DNA of 64,000 nucleotides from Photobacterium indicum. Its GTDB lineage: Bacteria > Pseudomonadota > Gammaproteobacteria > Enterobacterales > Vibrionaceae. Shown here piece after piece: positions 18,024 through 26,712 of the stretch (the stretch's first letter is position 1; each line of letters opens with the position of its first letter). A program made the position numbers and the translations under genes. The notes under the pieces are model-generated. The model did no database searches. It saw only the letters and a list, made by a program, of their open reading frames with translations, and was not told the origin of the DNA. The stretch spans positions 186,001 through 250,000 of the forward strand of contig NZ_PYOC01000005.1 of the NCBI RefSeq assembly GCF_003026215.1, written 5' to 3'.

Positions 18024-18330
18024 GCTGGATATTTTATTAAACGGCATAATGAAGCTTCACTAAGTTTAGATGATGTGGCGTTTTCTGATTACCTTGAACC
18101 GTTGGTGTTGATTGCGATGAATACTGAGTTACGCGAGGTGAGCTGTTGAACTTTGCTTGGGCTGACATTTCTTTTCAGGTCGATACTTAACGGTTCGTGC
18201 TAGAAATGCTAAATCGAAAGAAGAGCGAATCGTCCCCCTTAATAACGAAGTGTTTTCGACGTTGGAAGGTTGGCGACAACAAAATCTAGATTCCCTCTAT
18301 ATATATGAGGGAAAAACAGGGTTGCCATTA
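18024..18330 (+). pseudogene. Frameshifted tyrosine recombinase (phage-type integrase) remnant
   Basis: Three consecutive frames carry integrase catalytic-domain sequence. From about 18057 the frame reads SLDDVAFSDYLEPLVLIAMN then TELRE; after a base loss near 18133 it reads ELLNFAWADISF; after another shift near 18183 it reads YLTVRARNAKSKEERIVPLN. These match the usual order: NTGLR-GEL, L-W-DI, then K-x-ERIVPL. A further shifted LHRYTH near 18395-18415 may be the HxLRHT box, so the remnant may reach about 18445. It is not functional. Confidence 0.7.
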
Positions 18331-18473
18331 TCAGCTAACTTATTTTTGCTCCTTTTCGTGTTAGCCCGTATAAAAGTGGCAACTGTGAATCTTTGCATAG
18401 ATATACGCATATTGACGTCGCTTTACATCAGGAGAGTTAAAGTAAGGTTGTCGTCTAATATGAGCATGAAATA

Positions 18474-19805
18474 ATGAAAACAGCCCGCAATATTATTTGG
18501 GCAATGATTGCCACAATGTCAGCCTTTTGGTTTGCGATGGAACCGCAATTCTTCACTTCAAACAACATATTTGAATGGCGCTCCGCCATGATTCAATACT
18601 CAGGTATTTTGTCTCTGATGTTAATGTCCATCACCATGATATTAGCGATGCGTCTACCCGTGGTTGAGCACTGGCTCAACGGTATGGATAAAGCTTATCG
18701 CGTGCACAAATGGCTTGGTATCGGTGGGGTCGCGCTAGGTGTCGCACACTGGTTGTGGTACCAAATCCCCAAATGGTTGGTTATGTCAGGCGTATTGGCG
18801 AGACCTGCCCACCATGACGGTTCTGGGCCAGCAGGAAACTTGTCTGGTTGGGAGATGTGGGTCAATGGGTTACGCGAGTTTGCTCAGAGTATCGGGGAAT
18901 GGGGTTTCTATTTGCTATTCGTATTGCTCGTGGTGTCGCTGTGGGCAGCGGTGAAATATAAACCGTTCAAATTGTCACACCGCCTTATGTCGATCGCGTA
19001 TTTACTTATTGTTGTTCACTCTGTATTACTTCTCAAACGTGCTTATTGGGGGGAACCCATTTACTACCTGACTTTGGCATTTGCTTTTGTCGGATCCATT
19101 GCTGCGCTCTACAGTTTGTTCGGTTTAGTGGGACGTCGTAACCGCCATTCTGCTGTTGTTGCGTTAACTCGTTACTTCCCACAAGCTGAGACAATGGAAT
19201 TGGTGTTAAAGCCGAATGCTTCTTGGCGAGGGCATAAAGCAGGGCAGTTTGCGTACTTACGTTTTGGTGATGAAGAACCGCATCCATTTACCATTGTCTC
19301 GGGCAGTGAAGACTCAGAATTACGTTTCTTGATCAAAGAGTTGGGTGATTTTACCGCTGGGTTATACGAGCGAGTGAAAATTGGTGATGCGGTAACAGTG
19401 GAAGGGCCATATGGTCGCCTTGAATTCGACCTTAGCAAACCACAAATTTGGATTGCTGGTGGTGTTGGTATCGCTTCGTTTTTTGCTGCATTAGAAGCGC
19501 TCAAAGGAGAAGCGAGCCATCCTCGAGTGGATTTGTTTTATTGTAGTCGTGGTGTTGATGACAATTTGGTTGATGAGTTGTGGTCTCTTGCACATCAAGC
19601 AGGAGTGAGATTGAGCGTGATAGATACCATGCATTCACCTCGATTAAATACAGAGCGAATCGCGAGCCAATGCGGTGATTTAAATGATTATGAGTTCTAC
19701 TTTTGCGGGCCAAGCGTGTTCTCAAAAACGCTGAAAAAAGAGCTAGGTGTATACCAGTTTAATATTGAACAGAGTTATCATGAAGAGTTATTTGTGATGC
19801 GCTAA
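18474..19805 (+). CDS. Ferric-reductase-like transmembrane flavoprotein
   Basis: A 443-residue membrane oxidoreductase. The N-terminal half (about residues 1-215) has six to seven hydrophobic segments with haem-ligand-type His in AYRVHKWLGIGGV, GVAHWLWY and LIVVHSVLLL. The C-terminal half is a ferredoxin-reductase module with the FAD-binding HPFTIVSG, the nucleotide-binding IAGGVGIASF and the terminal FYFCGP. It probably moves electrons from NAD(P)H across the inner membrane to ferric iron or another acceptor. It is monocistronic. Confidence 0.87.
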   Translation: MKTARNIIWAMIATMSAFWFAMEPQFFTSNNIFEWRSAMIQYSGILSLMLMSITMILAMRLPVVEHWLNGMDKAYRVHKWLGIGGVALGVAHWLWYQIPKWLVMSGVLARPAHHDGSGPAGNLSGWEMWVNGLREFAQSIGEWGFYLLFVLLVVSLWAAVKYKPFKLSHRLMSIAYLLIVVHSVLLLKRAYWGEPIYYLTLAFAFVGSIAALYSLFGLVGRRNRHSAVVALTRYFPQAETMELVLKPNASWRGHKAGQFAYLRFGDEEPHPFTIVSGSEDSELRFLIKELGDFTAGLYERVKIGDAVTVEGPYGRLEFDLSKPQIWIAGGVGIASFFAALEALKGEASHPRVDLFYCSRGVDDNLVDELWSLAHQAGVRLSVIDTMHSPRLNTERIASQCGDLNDYEFYFCGPSVFSKTLKKELGVYQFNIEQSYHEELFVMR

Positions 19806-20005
19806 AAGAAATGGAGGAGCTGTAAAATTAGCTCCTCTTTTTAAATATGATCTGCTCTATCAAAACTGAACATCGAGTTAAGCAACTTTGCTATACCTGA
19901 GTTCATTCCATCCCCAGTAATCCACTCTTCAATGTCTATCGAGATAGTATTTTGCTAGAAAACGCGCATAATCTTGCTATACAACAATCAAAGAAGAAAT
20001 TATCT

Positions 20006-20380
20006 ATGACTGATTTTCAATATTACTTTCATCAACTTCCTTGTTTTAACTGTAAAAAAACCACAGTAAGCACTGATCTTGGTTGGTTAACGGCTGCGAT
20101 GAAGGATGATGTTCTAGCGCAAGTGGCTGCGATTATCGCGCAAGGCAACGTTGAGCCAGATCTTTCGGTGAACGTAACTTGTACTAAAGATGAAGCGCGT
20201 GATTACTTATTGCTGAATTTCTACGGTTACTCAGAAGAAGAACTAGCGAATCAAGTTGAAGCGGAAGATGAGCAAGAAGTAGCAGATGAAATAGCAGAGC
20301 TACTGGCAGAAGGTAACGATGCAGCAGTCTTCGAACACGAAATCGCACTACAAAGTTGTACTGATTGCGACATTGATTAA
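20006..20380 (+). CDS. Small acidic protein with paired cysteine motifs, unknown
   Basis: A 124-residue protein. I chose ATG 20006 over an upstream alternative start at 19952 because the protein-like sequence begins MTDFQYYFHQLPCFNC. A CFNC pair near residue 13 and a C-terminal SCTDCD motif could bind a metal. The middle is strongly acidic (EAEDEQEVADEIAELLAEG). A clear terminator follows. The family is not recognised. Confidence 0.6.
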   Translation: MTDFQYYFHQLPCFNCKKTTVSTDLGWLTAAMKDDVLAQVAAIIAQGNVEPDLSVNVTCTKDEARDYLLLNFYGYSEEELANQVEAEDEQEVADEIAELLAEGNDAAVFEHEIALQSCTDCDID

Positions 20381-20443
20381 GAGTCAAAACAAACGTAATC
20401 ATTAAACTTAAACATGTTCATCATATATAACATTCTATTTAAG

Positions 20444-20475
20444 GCGTTAGCAGAGTAGAGTTTGCTAACGCATTT
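20444..20475 (+). terminator. Hairpin terminator
   Basis: GCGTTAGC (20444-20451) pairs with GCTAACGC (20464-20471), followed by ATTTT. It lies 63 bases after the small acidic Cys-motif gene. Confidence 0.7.
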
Positions 20476-20671
20476 TCCGTTTCTGCTGTTTTTAGTTAAG
20501 CACAATTCAAGGGGGCAGGTATTGCTTTTTGGTGGTGGGGTAATCAACTCAAGCTATCATAAAACGACGGTAAAGTGTATTGGCTTGAACCTATCATATT
20601 GTTTGGGCTTAATAAGACTTCAAAGTAGGACTATAGTTTGCTACATATATGCTACACAGGATTCAGAAATG

Positions 20672-20713
20672 CAAAAGGCTGAAGTGATTACCAACCGCTT
20701 CGGCCTTTTTATA
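20672..20713. terminator. Hairpin terminator upstream of the phoX 3' end
   Basis: AAAAGGCTGAAG (20673-20684) pairs with CTTCGGCCTTTT (20698-20709), with A-rich and T-rich flanks, so it could act on both strands. The rest of 20476-20790 shows no convincing gene. Confidence 0.65.
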
Positions 20714-20790
20714 TATGACTTGAACAGACATCCAATAGCATTGAGTCACTGGACGTTTTAGACTGCATTACAATGAATGGCAGCTAACGA

Positions 20791-22713
20791 TTAGCTGCCA
20801 ATTACGCTTCCGTCTTTCTTAGTGATCATCACAATAGATGAACGGGGTGTGCTGTTACCGCCATCTGGCCAATGTGAAGGTTCTAGTTCTTCACCTGGGT
20901 GCTGAATACCGATAAACATTGTTTTGTAATCAGGGCTGAACGTAAGACCCGTTACTTCACATGCGATGGGGCCTGTCATAAAGCGGCGAATTTCACCGGT
21001 TTTAGGGTCACCACAAAACATGGAGTTATTACCCATACCTGCATAATCACCCTTGTTTGAATATTTACCGTCAGTTTGAATCCATAAACGGCCAGTCGCA
21101 TCAAAGCCTAAACCGTCTGGGCTGTTGAACATATTCTCGTTATTAATGTTCACGCTGCCCGCATACAAGGTGCCTTGATGTACTTCAGGGTTTCCTGCTA
21201 TTACATACAGATCCCATGCAAATGAAGGGTGGGCATGATCATCGTTTACTTGACGCCAGCGTAAGATTTGACCGTAGCTATTAGCTGCGCGAGGGTTAGG
21301 GCCACCAACAGGCTGTCCTTCTTTAACACCGCGATTTTTGTTATTGGTAAGAGTACAGAATACGTATTCTTGATTGGGATGAACGGCGATCCATTCAGGG
21401 CGGTCCATTGTTGTTGCGCCAACCTGCGTTGCTGCTAGACGCGTATATAAGTGGATGTATTCTTGGTTTGGAAAGCCATTCTCTTTCGTTAAACCATTCT
21501 TACCGTGTGTAAGAGCGATCCATTGGCCTGTACCTCCAATTTTACCTTCCTCTGTACTGAATTTTGCGACGTAAATAGTGCCTTCTTCAAGCAGTTTACG
21601 ATTTTCTACATCGTTACCTTCAATATATTTGTTTTTAGAAACAAAGCGGTATAAATGTTCACCACGCTCATCATCACCCATATAAGCAACGATATGACCG
21701 TCTTTGTTGACAACAATGGCGACATTTTCGTGCTTAAAACGACCCATCGCTGTGCGCTTCATTGGCGTTGACGTAGGATCCATCGGGTCGATTTCTACAA
21801 CCCAGCCATGACGGTTCGCTTCATTCGGATTTTTCGCTATATCAAAACGATCATCATGCTGGAACCAGTGATAGCCTGAGTCTTCTTCATTTACACCGTA
21901 ACGTTTTTGTTCTTTGTTTACCTTAACCGCATTCTTTGAGCCAAAGTAACCATTAAAGTTTTCTTCACACGTTAGGTAAGTACCCCAAGGGGTAAAGCCA
22001 TTTGCACAGTTGCCGAACGTGCCTAATGCTTTTTTACCCGCTTTGTCTGCTGCAGTTTTGACGTCTGGATGCCCTGCAACAAGGCCGGTGATTTCCATTT
22101 CAGTATTGGCGGTAATACGGCGGTTATATTTTGAATCTATAACCAGTTCCCAGTTGTTATCGTCAGTGCGTTTTACTTCGAAAATCGAGATGCCATGAGC
22201 TGCTTGTGATTTTTTCACATCATCTGCAGTCATTTTGTTGCCCTGGTGCGAGAATAAGTACTCGTTGTTGCAGTACTCATTGTTTACCGCAAATACACCA
22301 TGATCATCTGAAAGAGGGAAGAAAGTCATACCATCGGTGTTATCACCAAATTGCACTTCTTGGTGCGATGACGGTGCATTACCTGTTGGGTCGAATTGAG
22401 GTGCAGTAGGGAACAACCCGTCTCCCCAGCGAATAAGTACTTTAGCATTGTAGCCATCAGGCACAACAACGGTATCATCAGTGCTTACTGGTACAGCATT
22501 AAAGCCCATTAGTTTACTGTTTGCTTGCACATTACTTGCTAATGTAGAAACTGGCATTCCCGCCATAAATGCACCCGCAGTCATAACAGATGCTGCACCC
22601 ATAAAACGACGACGTGACATGCTGGCATCAATCATTGTCGTTAATTGTGATGCTTCATTTCGTGGTTCAATATCGTTTTCACGGCGTTCAAATGGGCTCA
22701 TTCGGGTTGTCAT
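20791..22713 (-). CDS. phoX: PhoX-family alkaline phosphatase, Tat-exported
   Basis: A 640-residue protein. I chose ATG 22713 because AGGA lies 8 bases upstream. A twin-arginine signal, SMSRRRFMGAASVMTAGAFMA, starts near residue 31. The mature part is the DUF839/PhoX beta-propeller with FGNCANGFTPWGTYLTCEEN, NPNEANRHGWVVEIDP, and GRFKHENVAIV. Marine PhoX proteins use calcium and iron to release phosphate from organic esters in the periplasm. It is monocistronic. DUF839 proteins also include uncharacterised paralogues, so the exact activity is inferred. Confidence 0.85.
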   Translation of the reverse strand: MTTRMSPFERRENDIEPRNEASQLTTMIDASMSRRRFMGAASVMTAGAFMAGMPVSTLASNVQANSKLMGFNAVPVSTDDTVVVPDGYNAKVLIRWGDGLFPTAPQFDPTGNAPSSHQEVQFGDNTDGMTFFPLSDDHGVFAVNNEYCNNEYLFSHQGNKMTADDVKKSQAAHGISIFEVKRTDDNNWELVIDSKYNRRITANTEMEITGLVAGHPDVKTAADKAGKKALGTFGNCANGFTPWGTYLTCEENFNGYFGSKNAVKVNKEQKRYGVNEEDSGYHWFQHDDRFDIAKNPNEANRHGWVVEIDPMDPTSTPMKRTAMGRFKHENVAIVVNKDGHIVAYMGDDERGEHLYRFVSKNKYIEGNDVENRKLLEEGTIYVAKFSTEEGKIGGTGQWIALTHGKNGLTKENGFPNQEYIHLYTRLAATQVGATTMDRPEWIAVHPNQEYVFCTLTNNKNRGVKEGQPVGGPNPRAANSYGQILRWRQVNDDHAHPSFAWDLYVIAGNPEVHQGTLYAGSVNINNENMFNSPDGLGFDATGRLWIQTDGKYSNKGDYAGMGNNSMFCGDPKTGEIRRFMTGPIACEVTGLTFSPDYKTMFIGIQHPGEELEPSHWPDGGNSTPRSSIVMITKKDGSVIGS

Positions 22714-22864
22714 TGACTTCATCCTGTGTCGTATAAGTATTGTTATGCGCACATTTGACACTTGTTTTATGACGGCTGCTTTACTGTTTTGTTACGATAT
22801 TGTGAAGTGTAATTTTGTGTATCTCTTTATTTTTAATATTAATTTATGATGTTTATATGTAATT

Positions 22865-22923
22865 AAAAAGCCAGCTAGATTTATATTCTTTTCATGAGAA
22901 AGAGATAAAAATTAGCTGGCTTT
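22865..22923. terminator. Terminator of the metallophore operon
   Basis: AAAAAGCCAGCTA (22865-22877) pairs with TAGCTGGCTTT (22913-22923). On the minus strand the stem is followed by TTTTT, immediately beyond the DoxX-family gene. Confidence 0.7.
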
Positions 22924-22969
22924 GTAAAATCGTTAACTTATTTAAGGTAAGTTAGACGGTTAACCTTTG

Positions 22970-23554
22970 TTATTTCTTGATGATTTTTCGTAACCAATAG
23001 TCAGCACTCACATATCGACCACCACCGAAGAAGAATAAGACCAGTAGCATTACAAAGTAAGTGATAGAGAATTCCATCCCATTATTCAGTATTACAGGGT
23101 CACCTAGTTCTGTGATGTAGTTATATCGTCCTGGAAAGTTTTCAGCTAACCATGTAATGAAGCCCTTAAAACGTATTGCAGATTCCATGTCATTTGACGC
23201 TATGGATAACCAGCCGTGGCTCCAGTGCACCATGGCACTCGCGACACTCATCACCACCATCATTGGGATCGAAATTAAACGAGTAAACAGCCCCAGTGCA
23301 ATACAGATAAGCCCTAGCACTTCTGTTGCAGTCGCAAGGAATGCAAATAGTTCAGGAAAGGGTAGGTTTAACCCCCCCTCTGCTTGTGGCGAAGCAAAGA
23401 ATGCTACTGTGCCACTGAATCCCATCACTTTTGAGTGAGCACCTTCATAGATAACGGGTAGCAAGAATAGGCGAACTGCCAGTAGAGCTAGAAAGTCGAG
23501 GCGTTTACATTTTTCGAAGATGTTGTCGAAAAAAGAGACAATTGTGTGGATCAT
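22970..23554 (-). CDS. DoxX-family membrane protein of the metallophore operon (HvfD-like)
   Basis: A 194-residue membrane protein; ATG 23554 has AGGAG 7 bases upstream. It has about four hydrophobic segments and DoxX-type sequence, including LALLAVRLFLLPVIYEGAHSK and ATEVLGLICIALGLFTRL. Its start overlaps the stop of the DUF2063 gene by 4 bases. In the Haemophilus hvf operon the last gene is also a DoxX protein. Its role is unknown there too; membrane handling or export of the modified peptide is conjecture. Confidence 0.8.
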   Translation of the reverse strand: MIHTIVSFFDNIFEKCKRLDFLALLAVRLFLLPVIYEGAHSKVMGFSGTVAFFASPQAEGGLNLPFPELFAFLATATEVLGLICIALGLFTRLISIPMMVVMSVASAMVHWSHGWLSIASNDMESAIRFKGFITWLAENFPGRYNYITELGDPVILNNGMEFSITYFVMLLVLFFFGGGRYVSADYWLRKIIKK

Positions 23555-24336
23555 GAGAGATCTCCTGATAAACATTGGTTGGAAGTTGCAAAGTCTGAAT
23601 CTACGTTTGAGACTTTGTCGATCCATATAAGGTTTGTATGATTAAAATGCTGAACCCAAGCGCTTACGTCGCGAGCTGGCATATATGTACTAACGGCGTC
23701 AGCTAAGGCTTCAAAGGTGATAGCACCGCGCTGGCACAAAGGATCAAGCACTATCCGGTCGCGCATACCCAGCGGTTGTGATAACACTTGATGCCTAGTG
23801 TTACGGTAAACGGCATAAGCTTGTGACGGTTCGTTTTCATCAATAAACTGGATTGCATTGTTTTCAACATGAAAAGGTACTTCGATCAGTTGCAGCGTTG
23901 GATTTAACTGCAAAGTACAACGAGATAACGATTCAAAAGTGACAGTCTCCGGCTGGTGTTTTACCGGTAATGTGACGATCTCTGGATTGATTTCTGCGTT
24001 GAAAAGTACCCATTCATATTCCAAAACACTGACAACCTTTGCTGGCAATGCGTTGCTGTGTGTTTGTAAAAATCGAACAAACTCGGTGGCGATATGATGG
24101 AACTCGGGCTCTATAGCCTGGCTTTGTAATAGAAATGTATTAACCCAATGTTCAATGGTTTGCTTTGGCAGTTGTTGACTGAACATCGGAAACGTATGTG
24201 TAATCACACTGCGTACATTGTCTCTTACAAATTCATGGTATCGCGTGATACTGCGCGCTTGCTCTATGCTGGTATGACGCACACCATTAGCAAAGGCTTG
24301 AGTTAGATCCTGCATATTTTTGGGTGGACGCTGCAT
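23551..24336 (-). CDS. DUF2063 protein, RiPP-modification partner (HvfC/BufC-like)
   Basis: A 261-residue protein starting MQRPPKNMQDLTQAFANGVRH, typical of the DUF2063 N-terminal putative DNA-binding-like domain, here the partner of a DUF692 enzyme. The C-terminal region holds VLEYEWVLFNAE. AGGTAGG precedes ATG 24336. It starts 6 bases after the DUF692 stop and overlaps the DoxX start. In characterised systems (MbnC-like HvfC, BufC) this partner binds the precursor peptide for the metal-dependent oxidase. Confidence 0.85.
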   Translation of the reverse strand: MQRPPKNMQDLTQAFANGVRHTSIEQARSITRYHEFVRDNVRSVITHTFPMFSQQLPKQTIEHWVNTFLLQSQAIEPEFHHIATEFVRFLQTHSNALPAKVVSVLEYEWVLFNAEINPEIVTLPVKHQPETVTFESLSRCTLQLNPTLQLIEVPFHVENNAIQFIDENEPSQAYAVYRNTRHQVLSQPLGMRDRIVLDPLCQRGAITFEALADAVSTYMPARDVSAWVQHFNHTNLIWIDKVSNVDSDFATSNQCLSGDLS

Positions 24337-24342
24337 ATAAGC

Positions 24343-25185
24343 CTACCTATGTACGATGGGGGTTGATGCCATCACACAGTCATGAATATGATGTAATTCT
24401 TCGGTCATACATTCGAGAGAAGGCACGAAGTGATCGCGCTCTAATAACAAAGGTCGTGCACCGTGATAATCAAATACGTCTTTGGCATATTGAATCACAT
24501 CGTGAGAAACATCTTTACCATGGGTATCGAGTAAAAAGTTATCATCTTCTTTTAAATGCCCCGCAATATGGAAATAGCGGATAGCATCGGACGGTAAACT
24601 CTTAATCATTGCTAAAGCGTCATAGCCATGATTGGTGGCGTTGACATAAGCGTTATTGATATCGAGTAATAACTCACATTGTGTGTTTTCTACCAAGAGT
24701 GAAAAGAACTCAGATTCAGGAATATCACCTTGGTACTCGTGATAATACGAAATATTTTCAAGTACCAATGGGCGTTGCAATATATCTTGTACGGCATTGA
24801 TCCGATCTGATAAAAACGCAATATTCTCTTTGTGCCTTGGTATCGGTAATAATTCGTAAAGATAGCCTTGCTGGTCACGAGAAAAGCTTAGGTGCTCGCT
24901 ATAGATATCGATGTTGTAGCGGTCTAAAAACTTACCAACTTGCTTTACGAATTCAATATTTAGCGGCTGTACATCACCAATGGATAAACTCAGCCCGTGT
25001 GCCACTAAAGGGTATTTATCAGCAACACATTCTAATGCTTCCCGTTTGGTTCCCCCCATGTTCATCCAGTTTTCTGGTGCTAACTCGAGGAAATTAATAT
25101 CCTCGAGTGCTGGCTGCTGACAGAGCACATCAATGTGCTCACTGCGTAAGCCAATCCCTTTGCTTGCTGGGCTTATTGTCCGCAT
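24343..25185 (-). CDS. DUF692 multinuclear iron enzyme (HvfB/BufB-like)
   Basis: A 280-residue TIM-barrel protein; start ATG 25185 gives MRTISPASKGIGLRSEHIDV and overlaps the HvfA-like stop by 13 bases. Metal-ligand motifs seen are FLELAPENWM, VAHGLSLSIG, YSEHLSFS, LENISYYHEYQG, LLDINNAYVNATNHG and FHIAGHLKEDD. DUF692 enzymes of the MbnB/HvfB/BufB group use iron and O2 to turn precursor cysteines into oxazolone/thioamide or thiooxazole groups that bind copper. The substrate is almost certainly the adjacent peptide. Confidence 0.88.
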   Translation of the reverse strand: MRTISPASKGIGLRSEHIDVLCQQPALEDINFLELAPENWMNMGGTKREALECVADKYPLVAHGLSLSIGDVQPLNIEFVKQVGKFLDRYNIDIYSEHLSFSRDQQGYLYELLPIPRHKENIAFLSDRINAVQDILQRPLVLENISYYHEYQGDIPESEFFSLLVENTQCELLLDINNAYVNATNHGYDALAMIKSLPSDAIRYFHIAGHLKEDDNFLLDTHGKDVSHDVIQYAKDVFDYHGARPLLLERDHFVPSLECMTEELHHIHDCVMASTPIVHR

Positions 25186-25481
25186 AGCCCACCTGCACAT
25201 TTTCCTGGTTGCGCGACTGTTGCTGGTGCGTTTATGCCTTGGCCTGATTGACCACATTTACCGTCTCGCGCACGTATAAGCTTGTCTTGCGGATCGGTAT
25301 TTAGCTCAATTTTGGCAAAGATTTTTTCAGTGCCGCACTTGCCACTAGCACATTTTCCGCCATTGTTACTACTGGCCTCTTTTGCCACTGGCGGCGTATC
25401 TTGTGTCGCCGCCTGTACGACGCCACTGCCTAGTGCCAATACTGATGTCATTGCGATTGAAAGTACTATTTTATTGTTCAT
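25173..25481 (-). CDS. HvfA/BufA-like RiPP metallophore precursor
   Basis: A 102-residue exported peptide; ATG 25481 has AAGGAG 7 bases upstream. A signal peptide spans residues 1-24 (VLALGSGVVQA). The mature part has five Cys at 44, 49, 76, 95 and 100 in GGKCASGKCG, RDGKCGQSG and GKCAGGLCGQ, like the repeated EGKCG core of Haemophilus HvfA. It overlaps both the MBL gene (11 bases) and the DUF692 gene (13 bases). Cysteines in GKCG-type motifs are the expected modification and copper-binding sites (known family; here inferred). Confidence 0.85.
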   Translation of the reverse strand: MNNKIVLSIAMTSVLALGSGVVQAATQDTPPVAKEASSNNGGKCASGKCGTEKIFAKIELNTDPQDKLIRARDGKCGQSGQGINAPATVAQPGKCAGGLCGQ

Positions 25482-26427
25482 TGTTTTGCTCCTTAATGGC
25501 ACTCATTGGATAGCTTGAAAGATCGCGACCTGCGTAGACTGGGCCGTTGTAGTATTTTTTGATGATATCGATTGATTCATCTTTTAGGACAAGCCCTTTA
25601 CCCATCCAGTGGCTCAACACCAACATTTTTGGATTTACTGCTTGAGCGATTTTCCCTACCGCTGACGGGGTGGCGTGCATGAAGCTAGAGATTTCATCGG
25701 CATCTTCATCGATAGCCATTGGCATCACTAAAATATCGGCCCCTTTGGCAAAATCGATGAAGCTTTTATCACGACCGTTTTGATCTGCAGAAATCACCAT
25801 AACCCCTTTGTCAGACTCAACGCGGTAGGCGACAGTTGGTACATTACCGTGTGGAATGCCTTTGGCATAAATGGTTAGGCCGTCATCTTCGTATACTTTG
25901 GTAGACGCGACTTTTTGATAATCAACATCTTGTAGCGAGACAGGGAACAGTCCGTCGCTACCATCGTAAATACCATTAAGGTAGGCATATGCCCCTTTAT
26001 CATGGTTGAACAAAGCATCCATGTAAGCGGTTAAACTTGGGAAGGGTTGGTGCCCCGTTGGTCCTGCAATTGCCAACGTTGATGTACGGTTAAAGAAGTA
26101 GCCACCTTTTAGTAAAGCGGGCAGGTCAGTGACATGGTCGGTATGAAAATGGGTTACGCCTAGAAAATCGAGTTGCTCCATACGAGAGCCTGACTGACCA
26201 AAACGTAGAAATACGCCAGCACCTGCATCGATTAATATTTTTGATTTTCCTTTCCACCAAATAACTTCGCCAGACGATGCACGTGCATCATCGGAAATAG
26301 GACCGCCCGAACCGAGTAACTGTAATGTGAAATCAGTATCAAGAGGTTTTAATGGAATGGCGTAAGACATACTTGAAGCGACTGACAGACCAGTCGCAAG
26401 TAATAATGTTTTCAGTCGGTATTTCAT
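25471..26427 (-). CDS. Exported MBL-fold metallo-hydrolase heading the metallophore operon
   Basis: A 318-residue protein with signal peptide residues 1-23 (LLLATGLSVASSMSYA). The zinc motif is HFHTDHVTDLPALL, with a later VISADQNGRD and VLSHWMGKG, giving a ribonuclease-Z/arylsulfatase-like MBL domain. Its stop lies inside the HvfA-like start region, so it is the first gene of the operon. I do not know an MBL hydrolase as a standard part of hvf/buf operons. A role in processing the peptide or its metal is speculative. Confidence 0.8.
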   Translation of the reverse strand: MKYRLKTLLLATGLSVASSMSYAIPLKPLDTDFTLQLLGSGGPISDDARASSGEVIWWKGKSKILIDAGAGVFLRFGQSGSRMEQLDFLGVTHFHTDHVTDLPALLKGGYFFNRTSTLAIAGPTGHQPFPSLTAYMDALFNHDKGAYAYLNGIYDGSDGLFPVSLQDVDYQKVASTKVYEDDGLTIYAKGIPHGNVPTVAYRVESDKGVMVISADQNGRDKSFIDFAKGADILVMPMAIDEDADEISSFMHATPSAVGKIAQAVNPKMLVLSHWMGKGLVLKDESIDIIKKYYNGPVYAGRDLSSYPMSAIKEQNNEQ

Positions 26428-26646
26428 AGCGCATTACCTTTCTATAACAAGAGTGAGGTTTTGACTGAATCACGAAACAATAAATGCAGTTTTATTGATT
26501 TGGGTCAAAACGTGCGGCTACATTAAAAGATAACGATAGTTAAATATATTTGATTGTTATTAATACACTGTTAAGATTTGTTTAATGCTGGCTGTGAGGC
26601 ATGATAGGACATGGCTTTGTTGGTGTGAATAAGGTGTTAAAAATAA

Positions 26647-26676
26647 AAAACTCGCCCTGTAGAGGCGAGTTTTATT
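26647..26676. terminator. Terminator of the cytochrome bd operon
   Basis: AAAACTCGCC pairs with GGCGAGTTTT around a 7-base loop, with an A-tract on one side and TTTTATTA on the other. On the minus strand it lies 37 bases after ybgE, and it can act on both strands. Confidence 0.75.
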
Positions 26677-26712
26677 AACGTATTATTAATGTTCACATTA
26701 ACTTATTGCGTA

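Noticed and set aside
18250..18474. 74-codon frame before the ferric reductase gene
   Set aside because: Its first part is the integrase remnant (STLEGWRQQ), and the rest has no protein-like pattern or start signal.
20462..20761. 99-codon frame between two terminators
   Set aside because: It runs through both hairpins, has no ribosome site and no recognisable domain.
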